The notes beneath the pieces were generated by a model that was not told the DNA's origin, did no database searches, and worked only from the letters and a program-made list of their open reading frames with translations. Positions 23,677 to 33,045 of a DNA stretch of 64,000 nt are shown piece after piece. Origin of the DNA: Bacillus_BA songklensis (GTDB lineage: Bacteria > Bacillota > Bacilli > Bacillales > Bacillaceae_H); contig NZ_JBHRZT010000020.1 in NCBI RefSeq assembly GCF_042649685.1, positions 496,001 through 560,000 on the forward strand, written 5' to 3'. The first letter of the stretch is position 1. Each line of letters starts with the position of its first letter. The position numbers and the translations under genes are program-made.

Positions 23677-24734
23677 TGCTCGGTCCACCTTACCCGTAAA
23701 TGAAGGATGATGACCTTGATGACTGCTAAAATCGGAACCGCCAAAATCAGTCCAATGACACCGCCAACTTCCCCTCCTATCAAGAGGGACAACATGATAA
23801 ACAGCGGGTGGATATGCAGCGTTTTACCGACAATCAACGGGGATAGGACGTTCCCTTCTAAAAATTGCAGAGCAAAAATGATAATCATCACAATGACGAC
23901 GAGCTTCATGGAAATGGTCGCAGCGATGACAGCGGCAGGAACAGCTCCGATGATTGGGCCGAAATACGGGATCACATTTGTTAAACCGATGATGATTCCC
24001 AATAATAAAGGGTACGGTACTTTAAATATCCAAAGAGCAACCGTTGCAGCCGACCCAATGATCAGACAAACAAACAATTGGCCGCGAATATAATTCCCGA
24101 GCGATTCATCCACATCATGCAAAAAATGTTTACCTGGTTCATGCCATTTAGAAGGTGTTAAAAAGGCGGCCAATTTTTTGATTAGGCGAAAATCCTTTAA
24201 CATGTAAAAAACGATAAAAGGAACCGTAATAAGCAAGATGATGTAATTTAAAATTCCTTTAGCACTGGTCATCACCTTCGCCAGCCACACTTCTAATGTA
24301 GCTTCCAAGTCATTGATCCCCTGTTCGATTCGTTCATGTACTCCATTGGGCCAAGTAGAGGTTCGATCATGCACTTCAGTGACCCAGCTACGGTAAGTTT
24401 GAGTGAATTGCGGCAAGTTCTCATTCAAATCTTTCAATTGTTCGATAAAAAGCGGGATTCCTTTATACACACTGTAACCGACTCCGCCAAAAAAGAATAA
24501 ATAAATAATTAAAATAGCTAAAGGCCTTGGCACCCCGCTTTCGTGCAGCTTTTCGATGATTGGATGCAGCAAGTATGTAATGAAAGCAGCAATCAAAAAG
24601 GGAGTCAAGGCTGTAAAGAGAATCTTCAAAACCGGAACCCAAATAAATTGAATTTTAAAGAAAACATATATACATAAAAACATTAATAACAGAATGCCTA
24701 AACGGTAAAACCATGCTACAGAGACTTGTTTCAC
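23673..24734 (-). CDS. yrrI: AI-2E family transporter (YrrI type)
   Basis: A 353-residue membrane protein of the AI-2E exporter family (also UPF0118), with about 7-8 membrane segments, an extracytoplasmic loop after the first three, and the conserved late stretch GLTNVIPYFGPIIGAVPA. Members export autoinducer-2 or exchange Na+/H+; which applies cannot be told. GTG 24734 was chosen because GGGAGG lies 8 bases before it; an in-frame ATG at 24788 has no ribosome site. Confidence 0.85.
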   Translation of the reverse strand: MKQVSVAWFYRLGILLLMFLCIYVFFKIQFIWVPVLKILFTALTPFLIAAFITYLLHPIIEKLHESGVPRPLAILIIYLFFFGGVGYSVYKGIPLFIEQLKDLNENLPQFTQTYRSWVTEVHDRTSTWPNGVHERIEQGINDLEATLEVWLAKVMTSAKGILNYIILLITVPFIVFYMLKDFRLIKKLAAFLTPSKWHEPGKHFLHDVDESLGNYIRGQLFVCLIIGSAATVALWIFKVPYPLLLGIIIGLTNVIPYFGPIIGAVPAAVIAATISMKLVVIVMIIIFALQFLEGNVLSPLIVGKTLHIHPLFIMLSLLIGGEVGGVIGLILAVPILAVIKVIILHLRVRWTEH

Positions 24735-24864
24735 AAACGATTCCTCCCTACTGACTAGTGTTCGACAATTGAACATTAATCTATTCAAGAAAATCGTTGA
24801 GAAAAGCGGAGCCGGACAATTTCAACGCCCAATTTATACTTGCTTATACAAACATATGAAAAAA

Positions 24865-24893
24865 GACGAAAGAGGATAAACCCCCCCTTCGTC
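24865..24893 (-). terminator. Terminator after yrzQ
   Basis: GACGAA (24865-24870) and TTCGTC (24888-24893) flank a C-rich loop with further pairing; TTTTTT follows on the minus strand. Confidence 0.7.
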
Positions 24894-24905
24894 ATTCTCT
24901 TTGCA

Positions 24906-25040
24906 TTATGAAAAAGCTCTCATAACACGCTTGCGCATTCTATTCATATTGCGTCTTGTCAACATTCCTCTATCTTCTGCGACTTTGTAAGCATAAGCTC
25001 CGACTCCAAATGCAACCATGGAAGATAATAATCGATTCAT
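24906..25040 (-). CDS. yrzQ: YrzQ-type small protein (DUF3918)
   Basis: A 44-residue peptide starting MNRLLSSMVAFGVGAYAYKV and ending in a basic tail (MRKRVMRAFS). It has a small hydrophobic N-terminal segment and fits DUF3918. Function unknown. ATG 25040 was chosen because GGGGGGATC precedes it; the upstream in-frame ATG lacks a site. It follows yrzR by 13 bases. Confidence 0.7.
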   Translation of the reverse strand: MNRLLSSMVAFGVGAYAYKVAEDRGMLTRRNMNRMRKRVMRAFS

Positions 25041-25053
25041 CGTGATCCCCCCA

Positions 25054-25248
25054 TTAAAAGTTAATGGTACGCTCATCCTCTGAAAATAAATCATCCAAGG
25101 AACTCAATGTCCCGTCTTCTTCTACTTGATGTGTATGAATGACTCCCCTGGAAATGGTCAATTCAATGAAACAATTCCAGCAATAGTATTGATTGACACC
25201 AATTTTGCCAACATCAATGCTTCTGCAGTTCGGGCATTTTAACAACAC
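25054..25248 (-). CDS. yrzR: YrzR-type zinc-ribbon small protein
   Basis: A 64-residue protein with CPNC (5-8) and CWNC (23-26), a probable four-cysteine zinc ribbon, then an acidic tail (SLDDLFSEDERTINF). Function unknown. The start is GTG with GAGGTG 7 bases upstream. It lies between recD2 and yrzQ in one minus-strand group, matching the yrzR position I recall. Confidence 0.72.
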   Translation of the reverse strand: MLLKCPNCRSIDVGKIGVNQYYCWNCFIELTISRGVIHTHQVEEDGTLSSLDDLFSEDERTINF

Positions 25249-25401
25249 TGACGAACACCTCTTTGCTTCGTTTTTTTATCAGTGTTGTCCATTTTTCCAT
25301 AAATATACGTTTTGCCCAAACTTTGCAGAAAGCCGAAAAACGGGAGGTGAATGAGTATCGCCGTACATGTACATGTACAGCTATCATTAGGGTGTCATAA
25401 A

Positions 25402-27747
25402 TTATAAAAAGTCATACGGCGTAACGTTTTCCATTCCGATATTAGCGTCTTTCATAAACGGCACTTCATCTTCAAACTGCCGATCAGCCAGCATCTCCAT
25501 TAAAGTTGTTTGTCGTGAAGCATCATCATGGCGTTTTACACCAAGGCGAAGCGCTTCTTCTTCTCCGCATAAAATTAAAAATTTCTTACTTCTTGTAACA
25601 GCTGTATAAATTAAATTACGTCTCAACATTCGATAATAGCTTTTGACAATCGGCAAAATGACGATTGGAAACTCGCTTCCCTGAGATTTATGAATGGAGC
25701 AGCAGTAGGCATGGGTGATTTGGCCAAAATCCTGCTTCGTATATGTCACTTCATTGCCATCGAAGGAAATGACCAGCATATCCTGCTTTTCTGTATTTTC
25801 TTTAGCATAAAAAACAGAAACGATTTCTCCCATATCTCCATTAAACACATTGCTTTCCGGCTGATTGACGAGCTGTAATACTTTATCTCCGACACGATAT
25901 GTCACATCGCCGTACTTTATTTCGCGTTTCTTTTCGGAAGCAGGGTTGAAAAGTTCCTGAAGCACTGCATTTAACCGGTCAATTCCTGCATTTCCTTTAT
26001 ACATAGGTGCAAGCACTTGAATGTCTTTTACGCTGTACCCTTTTTTCAGGGCACTTGCACATACTTGCTGTACGACATCTGTAATGTGATGGGATTGACA
26101 TTTAATAAAAGAACGATCTGGTTTTGGCGTTGCCATATCTCCCGGCAGTTGTCCATTTTTAATAAAGTGGGCCAACTCAATGATGGATGAACCGTCCTTC
26201 TGACGATATACATCCGTTAACCGAATAGTTGGAATGGCCTTTGACTGAAGCAAGTCTTTTAACACCTGACCAGGTCCGACAGAAGGAAGCTGATCTTCAT
26301 CCCCAACCAAAATCACTTGTAAATCGGAAGGAAGCGATTTAAACAATTGATGGGCAAGCCAAATATCCACCATGGATACTTCATCGACAATGAGCAGCTT
26401 TCCTTGGACCGGATGCTCCTCATCATGTTCAAATCCTTCCTGACCGTTCCATTTCAATAGACGGTGGATGGTGACGGCGGGCAGCTCTGTTGCTTCACTC
26501 ATCCGCTTAGCTGCACGTCCTGTCGGAGCGACAAGCAAAACAGGGAATGGATTATCCTTTTTATAATCTTTTGGGTTCAGGGAACAACCGTGCAATTCAG
26601 CATACAGCTCCACAATTCCTTTAATAACGGTCGTTTTCCCTGTTCCCGGACCTCCTGTCAATAGCATCATTGGGGACATGAGCGCTTTTTGGATGGCTTC
26701 CTTTTGCGATGGAGCATACTGCACGCCTAAGCGCTCTTCCAACTCACCGAGGGCAAGCAAAAATTCCGATTCTGGAAATTGATTTTCATACTGAGTTTGA
26801 GCCATCAGCTTATCGATCGCTTTTGCGACCCCTTTTTCAGCATAATACAGCGAAGGAATATACACTTTCTCTTCTACAAGTTTGACTTTTTTGTCGGCCT
26901 TTAAGTTCTCGAGCTCCCTTGTAATATCCAGTTCCGAAATAGGCTCGTGCCGGCTTTGGTGCAATAAAGCAGCAGTTTGCTCAAACAATTGCTCGATGGT
27001 TAAATAGATATGACCAAGCTGGACACACTCTTGCTCCAACACATATAAAATCCCGGCTCTCATGCGGTCGGGATGATTACTGGCCATTCCAAGTTTTTTC
27101 CCCAACTCATCCGCACGATTAAATCCAATTCCCTGTATATCCTCTACAAGTTGATATGGATTTTCACGGATTACTTGAAGGGCTTCGTTCTTATAAGCCT
27201 GGAAAATCTTCATGGAAAGCTGCGGTCCAAATCCATGCCCTGACAGCTGTACCATCACTTCTTCCAATCCCTCATGCTCCCTCAATTGCTGGACGAGGGA
27301 CTCGGCTTTTTCTTCGGACAACTTTGGCACTTGCTTTAACACCGATGAATCGTGAAGGATTTTATAAATGGCATTTTCTCCGAGAATGTCTACAATTTTT
27401 TCAGCGGTTTTTTTTCCGATTCCATGAAATAAGTCACTTGATAAATATTGAATGACTCCTTGCCTTGATTGGGGAAGCTCCTTTTTGAATCGTTCTACAT
27501 TGAATTGCCGGCCAAAGCGTTGGTGTTCTTTTAAACGGCCGTAAAACGTATATGTTTCGCCCTCATGAAGACGTGGAAAATAGCCCGTTACCGCCATTTC
27601 GTTTTCTTCTGTGGCAACATCTGTTTCCTGAATGCGTATACGTGACACATTGTACAAGTTCTCATCATTATGAAAAATGGTGACAATTAACGTTCCTTTT
27701 ATGTAAGAAAGCTCTTCTTGTCCGATTAACGACGTCCTTTCGTCCAT
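25402..27747 (-). CDS. recD2: ATP-dependent 5'-3' DNA helicase RecD2
   Basis: A 781-residue SF1B helicase. The N-terminal half has tandem helix-hairpin-helix segments (FHGIGKKTAEKI, IQGIGFNRADELG) characteristic of RecD2 rather than RecBCD RecD. The motor has Walker A GGPGTGKT at about 365-372, LIVDEVSMVD, GDEDQLPSVGPG and the C-terminal HKSQGSEFP and TAVTRSKKF. Homologues act in replication-fork and mismatch-linked repair. ATG 27747 was chosen because AAAGGAGG lies inside the first codons of the longer frame. Confidence 0.93.
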   Translation of the reverse strand: MDERTSLIGQEELSYIKGTLIVTIFHNDENLYNVSRIRIQETDVATEENEMAVTGYFPRLHEGETYTFYGRLKEHQRFGRQFNVERFKKELPQSRQGVIQYLSSDLFHGIGKKTAEKIVDILGENAIYKILHDSSVLKQVPKLSEEKAESLVQQLREHEGLEEVMVQLSGHGFGPQLSMKIFQAYKNEALQVIRENPYQLVEDIQGIGFNRADELGKKLGMASNHPDRMRAGILYVLEQECVQLGHIYLTIEQLFEQTAALLHQSRHEPISELDITRELENLKADKKVKLVEEKVYIPSLYYAEKGVAKAIDKLMAQTQYENQFPESEFLLALGELEERLGVQYAPSQKEAIQKALMSPMMLLTGGPGTGKTTVIKGIVELYAELHGCSLNPKDYKKDNPFPVLLVAPTGRAAKRMSEATELPAVTIHRLLKWNGQEGFEHDEEHPVQGKLLIVDEVSMVDIWLAHQLFKSLPSDLQVILVGDEDQLPSVGPGQVLKDLLQSKAIPTIRLTDVYRQKDGSSIIELAHFIKNGQLPGDMATPKPDRSFIKCQSHHITDVVQQVCASALKKGYSVKDIQVLAPMYKGNAGIDRLNAVLQELFNPASEKKREIKYGDVTYRVGDKVLQLVNQPESNVFNGDMGEIVSVFYAKENTEKQDMLVISFDGNEVTYTKQDFGQITHAYCCSIHKSQGSEFPIVILPIVKSYYRMLRRNLIYTAVTRSKKFLILCGEEEALRLGVKRHDDASRQTTLMEMLADRQFEDEVPFMKDANIGMENVTPYDFL

Positions 27748-27811
27748 TTTGTACCTCCTTTCCATGATCGGCGTTATGATTGATCCAAGCGGTCAAACAA
27801 AAGTAGAGTCA

Positions 27812-28462
27812 TTACTCTTTTTCTGTTAACAGACGAATTCCGTTTCCGGCCAAAAGGTGATCTGGCTGAATCTCAACTGCTTTCCGAAACATTTCTAATG
27901 CTTTGTCCTGATTTTCTTTAAACGCATACGCAACACCTAAGTTATAGTAGGCATCTGCATGATCATCCTGTTGAATGACTTTTGCAAACTGCTCCATTGC
28001 TTCATCCAGCATTTCAAGCTGTGCCAAGCATAAACCATATTGGAAACGTGCTTCCACGTCTTCTCCGTTCAATTCTACGGCACGCTGCAGATAAGGCAAA
28101 GCAAGACGAAGTTCATTCGTATATAAAAAGGATAAGCCAAGCATAAAATAGACATCAGCTGAATTAAGCCCTTTTTGGATCGCCTGTTCAAAATGCTTTT
28201 TCGCCTCATTCAATTGCTGGAGTTTAAAGTGCACATTTCCTGCACCATAATGGGCAGTGGCTGCTTTTTCATCCATCTCAAGTGCACGTTCAAAAAATTT
28301 CAAGGCCTTTTCATTTTCCTCTAAGGCTGCTAATAAATTTCCGAAATTCACATATCCAAGTGCCTCTTTCGGGTTTTCCTCGATGGCCGCTGAAAATGCT
28401 TTGGCTGCCTCATCAAATTTTCCTTCCTGCATATATCGAATCCCTAATTGGTTGTTATCCAT
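27812..28462 (-). CDS. yrrB: TPR-repeat protein (YrrB type)
   Basis: A 216-residue protein built almost entirely of tetratricopeptide repeats, about six (for example ALGYVNFGNLLAALEENEKA, ADAYYNLGVAYAFKENQDKA). It has no catalytic domain and is likely a protein-binding scaffold; partners are unknown. ATG 28462 follows GGAGTG; an in-frame ATG 7 codons earlier is possible. It sits between mnmA and recD2 as in B. subtilis. Confidence 0.88.
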   Translation of the reverse strand: MDNNQLGIRYMQEGKFDEAAKAFSAAIEENPKEALGYVNFGNLLAALEENEKALKFFERALEMDEKAATAHYGAGNVHFKLQQLNEAKKHFEQAIQKGLNSADVYFMLGLSFLYTNELRLALPYLQRAVELNGEDVEARFQYGLCLAQLEMLDEAMEQFAKVIQQDDHADAYYNLGVAYAFKENQDKALEMFRKAVEIQPDHLLAGNGIRLLTEKE

Positions 28463-28552
28463 ATGTATCACTCCATTATCCACTCATTTTCTACGATAAG
28501 TATAGCACAAAGTGGAACAAGTCATGTTGCCTCATAAGAACGCGATTTGCAA

Positions 28553-28584
28553 AAAATAGGATGCCTGTACAGGCATCCTATTTT
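28553..28584 (-). terminator. Terminator palindrome at the mnmA stop codon
   Basis: A perfect 32-base palindrome, two arms of AAAATAGGATGCCTGT, with T-runs in both directions. Its right arm overlaps the mnmA stop. It separates mnmA from yrrB. Confidence 0.75.
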
Positions 28585-29695
28585 ACACATACCAGAGTTC
28601 TTCACCATTTTTGAAAACTTGGTCGATTGTTCCTCCGCCTAAACATTCTTCTCCGTTGTAAAATACAACAGCCTGCCCTGGTGTAACGGCACGGATCGGC
28701 TCATCAAATATAACCTTCACCGTATTGTCACTCGATTTCTCCACTGTGACCTTGTTATCTGCCTGGCGATAACGGAATTTCGCTGTGCACGCAAGCGGCT
28801 CCGTCCATTCACGATCACTTACCCAGCTGACATTTGTTGCAGTGATGGAATCTGAATAAAGCACCTCATTGTCGAAGCCTTGCTCGACATACAAAATGTT
28901 CTTTTCCAAATTTTTCCCGACCGCAAACCACGGTTCTCCGCTGCCACCGATGCCTAAGCCATGACGCTGACCAATCGTATAATACATTAAGCCGTCATGC
29001 TTACCTTTCACCTCTCCGGATAATGTTTGCATCTCACCCGGTTGGGCCGGTAAATATTGACTTAAAAACGTTTTAAAGTTCCGCTCCCCGATAAAGCAAA
29101 TACCTGTACTGTCTTTTTTCGCCGCTGTCGCCAATCCTGCTTCTTTGGCGATTTCCCGTACTTTTGCTTTATCGATGTTTCCGATTGGAAACATGACTTT
29201 AGATAGCTGTTCTTGTCCCAATTGATTTAGGAAGTACGTTTGGTCCTTGTTTTCATCCAAACCGCGAAGCATTTTGTATTCACCGTCACGTTGCTCTACA
29301 CGGGCATAATGCCCTGTTGCCAAGTAATCGGCCCCGAGTGTCATAGCATGCTCCAGGAACGCTTTAAATTTAATCTCTTTATTGCACATCACATCGGGAT
29401 TTGGTGTACGTCCTGCTTTGTATTCATCTAAAAAGTACGTAAATACTTTATCCCAATATTGTTTCTCGAAGTTGACTGCGTAATATGGAATGCCGATTTG
29501 ATTACATACACGAATCACGTCATTGTAATCTTCGGTGGCTGTACATACTCCATTTTCATCTGTATCGTCCCAGTTTTTCATAAAAATCCCGATGACGTCA
29601 TACCCTTGCTCTTTTAATAGCAGCGCTGCAACGGATGAATCGACGCCTCCGCTCATTCCAACAACGACCCGTGTGTCTTTTCGTGCTTTTGTCAA
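28583..29695 (-). CDS. mnmA: tRNA-uridine 2-sulfurtransferase MnmA
   Basis: A 370-residue enzyme that thiolates U34 of tRNA-Lys, -Glu and -Gln. ATP-binding GMSGGVDSS at about 13-21; catalytic cysteines in NPDVMCNKEIKF and DSTGICFIGERNF. TTG was chosen as start because GGAGG lies 8 bases before it; the GTG three codons earlier overlaps that site. It follows iscS by 38 bases; in B. subtilis the adjacent desulfurase YrvO delivers sulfur directly to MnmA, so the pair forms a dedicated thiolation module. Confidence 0.95.
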   Translation of the reverse strand: MTKARKDTRVVVGMSGGVDSSVAALLLKEQGYDVIGIFMKNWDDTDENGVCTATEDYNDVIRVCNQIGIPYYAVNFEKQYWDKVFTYFLDEYKAGRTPNPDVMCNKEIKFKAFLEHAMTLGADYLATGHYARVEQRDGEYKMLRGLDENKDQTYFLNQLGQEQLSKVMFPIGNIDKAKVREIAKEAGLATAAKKDSTGICFIGERNFKTFLSQYLPAQPGEMQTLSGEVKGKHDGLMYYTIGQRHGLGIGGSGEPWFAVGKNLEKNILYVEQGFDNEVLYSDSITATNVSWVSDREWTEPLACTAKFRYRQADNKVTVEKSSDNTVKVIFDEPIRAVTPGQAVVFYNGEECLGGGTIDQVFKNGEELWYV

Positions 29696-29733
29696 CTTGT
29701 TCACCTCCGTTTAATCCCGCTTCTAGGGAATTT

Positions 29734-30876
29734 TCACTTTACTAATCGCTTTACGATCCGAGCTGTTTCATGCGCAGCTTTTTCGATCTGTTCTGTTGTC
29801 GTTCCAAGTCCGAAACTAAAGCGGATAGACGAGACCAAGCGCTCGGAATCTTTCCCGAACATGGCGACCAGCACATGGGATGGATCGATTGAACCCGCCG
29901 TACACGCAGAGCCGCTTGAAGCAGCAATTCCCGCCAGGTCCAGATTGACGAGCATGGACTCGACGTTCGTTCCTGGAAAGGCCACATTTAAAACATGAGG
30001 AAGAGAGTCTTCCAGGTTTCCATTCACTGAATACTCGATTCCTTCTTCTTTGAAGATGTTGAGCATGTTTTCTTTATAACCTTTATATTGTGCCGCTTTT
30101 TCGGATAAAGTTTGCTGTGCAAGCTTAACGGCCTCTTCGAAGCCAACAATGCTTGCCACATTTTCCGTTCCTGCTCTTCGCTTTCGCTCTTGTTCTCCCC
30201 CAAACAAAAGAGGAGATAACGGAACGCTGGAAGCAGCGTATAAAAAGCCGACACCTTTTGGGCCATTGATTTTATGTGAAGAAACCGACAGCAAATCAAT
30301 TCCCAACTGTTTTACATTGATCGAAACAAGTCCATATGCTTGTACAGCATCTGTATGGAAGAACGCCTGGTGATTCTTTAATACCTCACCGATTTCACCA
30401 ATCGGTTGAATCGTTCCTACTTCGTTGTTTCCATACATGATCGAGACAAGAATCGTATCATCTGTTAATGCTTCTTGCAACTGTTTTGCACTGATTCGAC
30501 CAGTCTCATCCACCGGTAAATAAGTGACGCGAAACCCTTGCTTTTCTAACGCTTCACATGTATGAAGTACCGCATGATGTTCAATTTGGGTTGTAATAAT
30601 ATGATTTCCTTTCTCTCGGTTGGCAAAAGCCACGCCGGTCAACGCCATATTATCAGCCTCAGTACCGCCGCTCGTAAAAATGATTTCATTTGGGTCAGCT
30701 CCTACACTAGCCGCCATCGTTTGACGCGCTTCATCTAAATAACGTCTGCTTTCACGGCCGTAGAAATGGATACTTGAAGGATTTCCGAACACTTCCTTCA
30801 TGAATACTGTCATTTTATCGATTACAGCCGGATGCATCGGAGACGTCGCGGCATGGTCGAGATAAATTCGTTCCAA
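29734..30876 (-). CDS. iscS: Cysteine desulfurase (YrvO/IscS type)
   Basis: A 380-residue PLP enzyme that takes sulfur from cysteine. It starts ERIYLDHAATSPMHPAV; lysine in SVSSHKINGPKG holds PLP and the active cysteine is in SGSACTAGS. Start TTG 30876 follows GGAGTG; an upstream in-frame ATG at 30909 lies over that site. It is between cymR and mnmA, as in B. subtilis, pointing to tRNA thiolation. Confidence 0.93.
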   Translation of the reverse strand: MERIYLDHAATSPMHPAVIDKMTVFMKEVFGNPSSIHFYGRESRRYLDEARQTMAASVGADPNEIIFTSGGTEADNMALTGVAFANREKGNHIITTQIEHHAVLHTCEALEKQGFRVTYLPVDETGRISAKQLQEALTDDTILVSIMYGNNEVGTIQPIGEIGEVLKNHQAFFHTDAVQAYGLVSINVKQLGIDLLSVSSHKINGPKGVGFLYAASSVPLSPLLFGGEQERKRRAGTENVASIVGFEEAVKLAQQTLSEKAAQYKGYKENMLNIFKEEGIEYSVNGNLEDSLPHVLNVAFPGTNVESMLVNLDLAGIAASSGSACTAGSIDPSHVLVAMFGKDSERLVSSIRFSFGLGTTTEQIEKAAHETARIVKRLVK

Positions 30877-30981
30877 TGTTAACACTCCTTGTTCATTAAA
30901 TCCCTCCATAAAGGGACTCGAAAAAAGTTAATCATTATGCATGTAACGGCGCTGCAGACATTCCCTTTTACAGCACCTGCA

Positions 30982-31398
30982 TCAAATATAAAACATATAA
31001 GAGCTTGCGTCTCCCCCGCTATGGTTAGCTAAGTCTTCCAATGTTGTACTATCCAACACTTCTCTTACGGCATCTCGGATGCGAATCCACAATTCGCGCT
31101 TCGCCGGTTCCTCTTCTTCCAACCCTTCAACAGGGCTAATCGGTCCTTCGAGTACGGAAATGATGTCACCGGCTGTAATGAGAGCAGGTTCTTTGGCTAA
31201 AATATACCCACCGTATGCTCCTCTTATACTTTTTACTAACCCTGCATTACGTAAAGGTGAAATTAACTGTTCCAAATAATGTTCAGATAAATCATGTGTT
31301 TGTGCAATCGCCTTTAAAGAGATAGGACCTTCCCCGAACTTTCTCGCTAATTCAATCATAATCGTTAAGCCGTAACGTCCTTTTGTTGAAATCTTCAA
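30982..31398 (-). CDS. cymR: Cysteine metabolism repressor CymR (Rrf2 family)
   Basis: A 138-residue Rrf2-type regulator, the same length as B. subtilis CymR and very close in sequence (KISTKGRYGLTIMIELA, LVKSIRGAYGGY, LEGPISPVE, ending in YMFYI). It has no cysteine cluster, unlike IscR. CymR with CysK represses cysteine and sulfur genes such as the yrrT operon, whose start is at the left end of this window. TTG 31398 is the likely start, 6 bases after AAGGGTG. Confidence 0.95.
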   Translation of the reverse strand: MKISTKGRYGLTIMIELARKFGEGPISLKAIAQTHDLSEHYLEQLISPLRNAGLVKSIRGAYGGYILAKEPALITAGDIISVLEGPISPVEGLEEEEPAKRELWIRIRDAVREVLDSTTLEDLANHSGGDASSYMFYI

Positions 31399-31455
31399 AC
31401 CCAACACCCTTTCCATTCCTATCTTCATTTATCTATATCAAGTAATCCTATCGCT

Positions 31456-31506
31456 ATTATAATAAAAAATTAGACCCTTGACATTATAGCATACTATTCA
31501 TATCAG
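31456..31506. promoter_or_regulatory. Divergent cymR/rarA promoter region
   Basis: Plus strand: TTGACA at 31478-31483 with a possible -10 (TATCAG) near 31501, for rarA. Minus strand: TGCTATAAT, an extended -10, at 31483-31491, and a second TATAAT at 31456-31461, for cymR. The -35 boxes on the minus strand are weak. Confidence 0.55.
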
Positions 31507-31566
31507 ATGCATTTCAATCACCAGTTGCAATATAATAGGGTCTATCCATAGATAGGAGAGATTAAA

Positions 31567-32850
31567 ATGAGTAAAAAACCACTTGCTTTCCGCATGCGGC
31601 CGAACCGCCTCGAAGATGTCATCGGACAGCAGCACCTTGTCGGAGAAGGCAAAATCATTCATCGGATGGTCAAGGCCAAGCATGTCAGTTCAATGATTTT
31701 GTACGGTCCGCCCGGTACAGGTAAAACGACTATTGCCACAGCGATAGCAAAAAGCACCAATACGGCTTTCCGTCAATTGAATGCGGTTGTGAACAATAAG
31801 AAAGACATGGAGATTGTGGCAGAAGAAGCAAAGATGTCAGGCAAAGTCATTTTACTGTTGGATGAGGTACACCGCCTTGATAAAGCCAAACAAGATTTTC
31901 TGCTTCCATACCTTGAGAATGGGATGATTACCTTAATCGGAGCCACAACAAGCAACCCGTATCACGCGATTAATCCTGCTATTCGGAGCCGCTGTCAAAT
32001 TTTCGAGCTCAAACCGCTGACACCGGAAGAAATCAAGATCGCCCTTCTCCGGGCTTTAGAAGATGAACAGAACGGCTTGGGACAAACGAATGTACAAATC
32101 ACCGAGGAAGCGCTTAAGCATTTTTCCACGGCTTGTAACGGTGATGTTCGTTCTGCCCTTGGAGCGTTAGAATTAGCTGTGCTATCAACTGATTCTGATA
32201 AAGATGGGAACATCCAAATCAGTGTATCCATTGCAGAAGAATGCCTGCAAAAAAAATACTTTACGCATGATAAAAACGGTGATGCACATTATGATGTATT
32301 ATCGGCATTCCAAAAGTCCATTCGCGGCAGCGACGTGAATGCCGCTTTGCATTATTTAGGAAGGTTAATAGAAGCTGGCGATTTAGTCAGCATTAACAGA
32401 AGATTGCTTGTCATTGCCTATGAGGATATTGGGCTGGCTAATCCGCAAGCAGCCTCAAGAACACTTGCAGCCATTGAAGCGACCGAACGGCTCGGGTTTC
32501 CCGAAGCACGTATTCCTCTGGCGAATGCTGTCATTGAACTTTGCTTATCTCCAAAGTCCAATTCGGCCTACAAGGCACTCGATGCAGCAATTGCTGATAT
32601 CCGTAAAGGACAAACGGGGGAAATACCTTCCCACTTAAAAGATGCCCACTATCAAGGAGCAGCACAACTCGGCCGGGGCATTGACTATCTATATCCGCAC
32701 GATTATGAAAACGGCTGGGTCAAACAGCAATACTTGCCGAACCGTCTTAAACATCAGAAATATTATGAGCCGAAAAGAACGGGAAAATTCGAACAAGCCC
32801 TGGGCCAAATCTATGAGAAAATTAACCGCATGTCATCCATCTCTCATTAG
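31567..32850 (+). CDS. rarA: Replication-associated recombination protein RarA (YrvN/MgsA)
   Basis: A 427-residue AAA+ ATPase that acts at stalled replication forks. It starts KPLAFRMRPNRLEDVIGQQHLV; Walker A GPPGTGKT at 47-54, Walker B LLLDEVHRL, sensor ATTSNPYHAINPAIRSRC. The C-terminal domain (FPEARIPLANAVIELCLSPKSN) is the RarA oligomerisation part and distinguishes it from RuvB and clamp loaders. ATAGGAGAG precedes the ATG. It is divergent from cymR. Confidence 0.93.
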   Translation: MSKKPLAFRMRPNRLEDVIGQQHLVGEGKIIHRMVKAKHVSSMILYGPPGTGKTTIATAIAKSTNTAFRQLNAVVNNKKDMEIVAEEAKMSGKVILLLDEVHRLDKAKQDFLLPYLENGMITLIGATTSNPYHAINPAIRSRCQIFELKPLTPEEIKIALLRALEDEQNGLGQTNVQITEEALKHFSTACNGDVRSALGALELAVLSTDSDKDGNIQISVSIAEECLQKKYFTHDKNGDAHYDVLSAFQKSIRGSDVNAALHYLGRLIEAGDLVSINRRLLVIAYEDIGLANPQAASRTLAAIEATERLGFPEARIPLANAVIELCLSPKSNSAYKALDAAIADIRKGQTGEIPSHLKDAHYQGAAQLGRGIDYLYPHDYENGWVKQQYLPNRLKHQKYYEPKRTGKFEQALGQIYEKINRMSSISH

Positions 32851-32889
32851 GCTTCAACATTACCTATGTGGAAGTGCGCTTTAAAAGTA

Positions 32890-32948
32890 TCCTGAACGAG
32901 CTAAAGAGGTTCTCGTATAAACCTTTGACAAAGGCCAAAGGGAAATTG
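32890..32948 (+). repeat. Family C repeat, upstream copy
   Basis: TCCTGAACGAGCTAAAGAGG, then TTCTCGTATAAACCTTTGAC and GGGAAATTG, closely match 33834-33895. It lies between rarA and the rsfA-type gene. No rarA terminator is obvious. Confidence 0.6.
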
Positions 32949-33045
32949 TGCATAGATGAAATCTATTAAATTTGGGAAACGTATAATTGCGAGCCCAATG
33001 GGCAAAGCTATGATATAAATCAACCTATCGATAACGGGAGTTGAT

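Noticed and set aside
25351..25407. Plus-strand 18-codon frame after GGGAGGTGA
   Set aside because: Spacing to the ribosome-like site is too short and the peptide comes from a palindrome; no support for a gene.
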